This document shows, piece after piece, positions 61,833 through 64,000 of a stretch of 64,000 nucleotides of DNA (position 1 is the stretch's first letter; every line of letters starts with the position of its first letter). The DNA is from Micromonospora halotolerans (GTDB taxonomy: Bacteria > Actinomycetota > Actinomycetes > Mycobacteriales > Micromonosporaceae): assembly GCF_032108445.1 (NCBI RefSeq), contig NZ_CP134876.1, positions 4,650,001 to 4,714,000 on the forward strand. The letters are read 5' to 3'. The notes under the pieces are model-generated. The model was not told the origin of the DNA, made no database searches, and was given only the letters and a program-made list of their open reading frames with translations. The position numbers were made by a program, and so were the translations under genes.

Positions 61833-62741
61833 GTGAAACATGGCAAGTACCCGCTGATCATCACCTTCCTGGTGCCACCGCTGCTGCTCTACGGCGTCTT
61901 CGTGCTGTCGCCGTACCTGCAGGCGTTCCAGATCTCCACCACCAACTGGCTCGGCTACTCCGCGCACGCCGACCCGGTCGGGATGGCCAACTTCCGGACG
62001 CTGCTGCACGACGGCCAGGTGTGGAACGCGATCAAGAACAACGCGATCATGCTCGCCGTGGTGCCGGTGCTCACCATCGGCCTCGGACTGTTCTTCGCCA
62101 CCATGCTCAACATGGGCGGCCGCAAGGGACGGGCCGGGGTCACCGGCGTCCGGGGCACCTCCGTCTACCGGATGGTCTACTTCTTCCCGCAGGTGCTCTC
62201 GGTGGTGATCATCGCCCTCCTCTGGAAGGAGGTCTACCACCCCAACAACGGCCTGCTCAACGGCGCGCTGCGGGCGTTGGGCCTGCCGGCGCCGACCTGG
62301 CTCGGTGACCCGCGTACCGCCTTCTGGTGCGTGCTGGCGGTGATGGTCTGGAGCAACGTGGGGTTCTACGTGGTGCTCTTCGGCGCCGCCATGTCCGCCG
62401 TCCCGCGGGACATCTACGAGGCGGTGATGCTCGACGGGGCGTCCCGCTGGACCACCCTGCGCCGGATCACCGTGCCGCTGCTCTGGGACACCGTGCAGGT
62501 GGCCTGGATCTACCTGGCCATCGCCGCGCTGGACGGTTTCATCCTGGTCCAGCAGATGACCAACGGCGGACCCAACTTCTCGTCCGACGTGATCGGCCTG
62601 CGGATGTACGAGACGGCGTTCGGCAGCGAGAGCAAGTTCGGGTACGCCTCCGCCATCGGCGTGGTGATGCTGTTCCTGACCCTGTCGGTCGCGGTGCTGG
62701 CGCTGCGTACCGCCCGTCGCGATCGGATCGAATACTCGTGA
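61833..62741 (+). CDS. ngcF: ABC sugar importer permease NgcF
   Basis: A 302-residue inner-membrane permease with six helices (first: LIITFLVPPLLLYGVFVLSPYLQAF). The EAA loop that docks the ATPase is EAVMLDGASRWTTLRRITVPLL. It follows ngcE by 65 bp (GTG start, ribosome site GGGAAG somewhat distant) and overlaps ngcG by 4 bp (GTGA). With NgcG it forms the channel for GlcNAc/chitobiose. Confidence 0.92.
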   Translation: MKHGKYPLIITFLVPPLLLYGVFVLSPYLQAFQISTTNWLGYSAHADPVGMANFRTLLHDGQVWNAIKNNAIMLAVVPVLTIGLGLFFATMLNMGGRKGRAGVTGVRGTSVYRMVYFFPQVLSVVIIALLWKEVYHPNNGLLNGALRALGLPAPTWLGDPRTAFWCVLAVMVWSNVGFYVVLFGAAMSAVPRDIYEAVMLDGASRWTTLRRITVPLLWDTVQVAWIYLAIAALDGFILVQQMTNGGPNFSSDVIGLRMYETAFGSESKFGYASAIGVVMLFLTLSVAVLALRTARRDRIEYS

Positions 62742-63646
62742 CCACGCTGGATCGGCCCACCACGACGGCGGCGGAGGAGCCCGGGGCCGCCCGCGGCCAG
62801 GATCGGCGGCTGCGCCGCGAACTGGGCGTCGCCAACCTCTTCTCGCACGGTTTCCTGCTGCTCTGGGCCGCGCTGACCGCGCTGCCGCTGCTGTGGATGT
62901 TCATCAGCTCGTTCAAGAGCGACGGTGAGATCCTCTCCGACCCCTGGGGGCTGCCGGGGGCGCTGCGCTTCGAGAACTGGTCCCGGGCCTGGACCGAGGC
63001 GCACATCGGCCGGTACTTCCTGAACAGCGGCATCGTGGTGGCCGGCTCGCTCACCCTCACCATGCTGCTCGGCGCCACGGCGGCGTACGTCTTCGCCCGG
63101 TACGAGTTCCGGGGGCGGCAGGTCGTCTACTACCTGTTCGTCGGCGGGATGATGTTCCCGGTGTTCCTCGCCCTCGTGCCGCTCTTCTTCGTGGTGCGCA
63201 ACGCCGGCCTGTTCGGCAGTTGGACCGGCCTGATCCTGGTCTACGCCGCCTACTCGCTGCCCTTCACGGTCTTCTTCCTGACCGCCTTCTTCCGGACGCT
63301 CCCGACGTCCATCGCCGAGGCCGCGCTCATCGACGGCTGCGGGCACTTCCGGCTCTTCTTCCGGGTGATGCTGCCGATGGCGCGACCAGGATTGATCAGC
63401 GTGGCGATCTTCAACTTCCTCAGCCACTGGAACCAGTTCATCCTGCCGCAGGTGCTGATGCAGGGCGACGACTCCAAGTGGGTGCTGGCGCAGGGCCTCA
63501 CCGCGCTCGCGGTCAGTCAGGGCTACCAGGGCGACTTCAGCGGCCTGTTCGCCGGACTGACCATCGCCACCCTGCCGGTGCTGGCGGTGTACGTCGCGTT
63601 CCAGCGGCAGATCCAGACCGGCCTCACGGCCGGGCAGCTCAAGTGA
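62738..63646 (+). CDS. ngcG: ABC sugar importer permease NgcG
   Basis: A 302-residue permease. A hydrophilic N-terminal stretch of about 40 residues precedes six helices (HGFLLLWAALTALPLLWMFISS first). The EAA loop is EAALIDGCGHFRLFFRVMLPMARPG. It is translationally coupled to ngcF. The start is the GTG at 62738, fixed by the overlap. It ends the operon; a 107-bp gap follows. Confidence 0.92.
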   Translation: MTTLDRPTTTAAEEPGAARGQDRRLRRELGVANLFSHGFLLLWAALTALPLLWMFISSFKSDGEILSDPWGLPGALRFENWSRAWTEAHIGRYFLNSGIVVAGSLTLTMLLGATAAYVFARYEFRGRQVVYYLFVGGMMFPVFLALVPLFFVVRNAGLFGSWTGLILVYAAYSLPFTVFFLTAFFRTLPTSIAEAALIDGCGHFRLFFRVMLPMARPGLISVAIFNFLSHWNQFILPQVLMQGDDSKWVLAQGLTALAVSQGYQGDFSGLFAGLTIATLPVLAVYVAFQRQIQTGLTAGQLK

Positions 63647-63753
63647 GGTGCCGGCGGCCCGTCCGGTGGTGGTTGCCACAGGCAACGGGGCAGCGCGACC
63701 GCTAAGGGCTCCTCTATCGTGGGCCGGCACCTTCACCGATTGACAGGAATCAC

Positions 63754-64000
63754 ATGTTCTTCCTCATCTACGACCTCCTGCTGCTGCTCGGCGGCATCGC
63801 GATGGTCGCCATCGGCATCGCCATCAAGGAGCAGGGCACCGGAGCCCGGATCCTCAACGTGGTCGTCGGCCTGGCCTTCTTCGCCTACGGCTTCTACCTG
63901 ATGTTCCTCTTCGATGGCGACTCCTACCGGGTCTTCATCTACGTCTTCATCCTGCCGATCCTGCTGATCGTGCGCGCCGTGAAGGGCCGCAAGGAGGCCC
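63754..64000 (+). CDS. Small membrane protein, truncated by window end
   Basis: The first 82 codons of a gene starting at ATG 63754 with ACAGGAAT upstream. The protein has three hydrophobic segments: FFLIYDLLLLLGGIAMVAIGIAI, ILNVVVGLAFFAYGFYLMFLF and VFIYVFILPILLIV, then a basic RAVKGRKEA. It is probably close to complete, but the stop is outside the window. TATCGT at about 63714 could be its -10 box. Function unknown. Confidence 0.65.
   Translation, partial: MFFLIYDLLLLLGGIAMVAIGIAIKEQGTGARILNVVVGLAFFAYGFYLMFLFDGDSYRVFIYVFILPILLIVRAVKGRKEA

Overview
The window is high-GC actinobacterial DNA. Micromonospora or a close relative in the Micromonosporaceae is the best fit: strong third-position GC, many GTG starts, many genes with a TANNNT box only 5-8 nt upstream of the start (leaderless style), a murL/murD2 pair, ngcEFG, and hairpin-forming intergenic repeats. 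This is inference; no rRNA or other marker gene is present.

Layout. 1-4.2 kb: a permuted papain-like protein, an NTF2-like protein, a decayed amino-acid permease/histidine-decarboxylase-like locus joined by a deletion, and two tandem membrane-anchored CBM2-like proteins. 4.3-9.9 kb: a secreted 1832-residue pullulanase with two GH13 domains, behind TTGCA-repeat operator-like DNA. 9.9-14.3 kb: two paralogous secreted beta-helix proteins with a shared 366-bp identical 3' tract and a conserved promoter/5' hairpin. 14.5-24.8 kb: pepP, asnB, an AA10 LPMO with CBM2, a PfkB sugar kinase, a divergent MFS/MarR pair, an MBL hydrolase with a thioesterase, and a PAP2-type enzyme. 24.9-27.4 kb: two bacterial PH-domain membrane proteins and a small Cys/His protein.

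27.6-41 kb follows the gene order of Mycobacterium tuberculosis Rv1479-Rv1488 (recalled): moxR, DUF58, VWA, a minus-strand gene, fabG, inhA-type enoyl-ACP reductase, hemH, then a minus-strand hypothetical, nfeD and SPFH. A HAD phosphatase, DUF3097, an IS110 element and a beta-lactamase-fold hydrolase are interleaved. The gap between VWA and fabG holds a 28-residue membrane peptide and a possible translated leader with a hairpin over its Shine-Dalgarno sequence.

41-55.9 kb: a membrane protein, a class A PBP, a RibD/DHFR-fold protein, a ThDP oxidase, an SpoU methyltransferase, a PucR regulator, the divergent murL/murD2 pair (two-step route to UDP-MurNAc-L-Ala-D-Glu), and several unassigned proteins. 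56-60.1 kb: a class III aminotransferase overlapping a CoA-acylating (methyl)malonate-semialdehyde dehydrogenase, probably beta-alanine/GABA-type catabolism, and an acyltransferase-3. 60.3-63.6 kb: ngcEFG, an ABC importer for N-acetylglucosamine/chitobiose. The right edge cuts a small membrane protein.

Functionally the window combines polysaccharide use (pullulanase, LPMO, CBM proteins, NgcEFG, sugar kinase), envelope building (PBP, MurL/MurD2, InhA-type reductase) and housekeeping. No tRNA, rRNA, CRISPR array, prophage or antibiotic gene cluster was seen. Several structured intergenic elements are the least explained parts.
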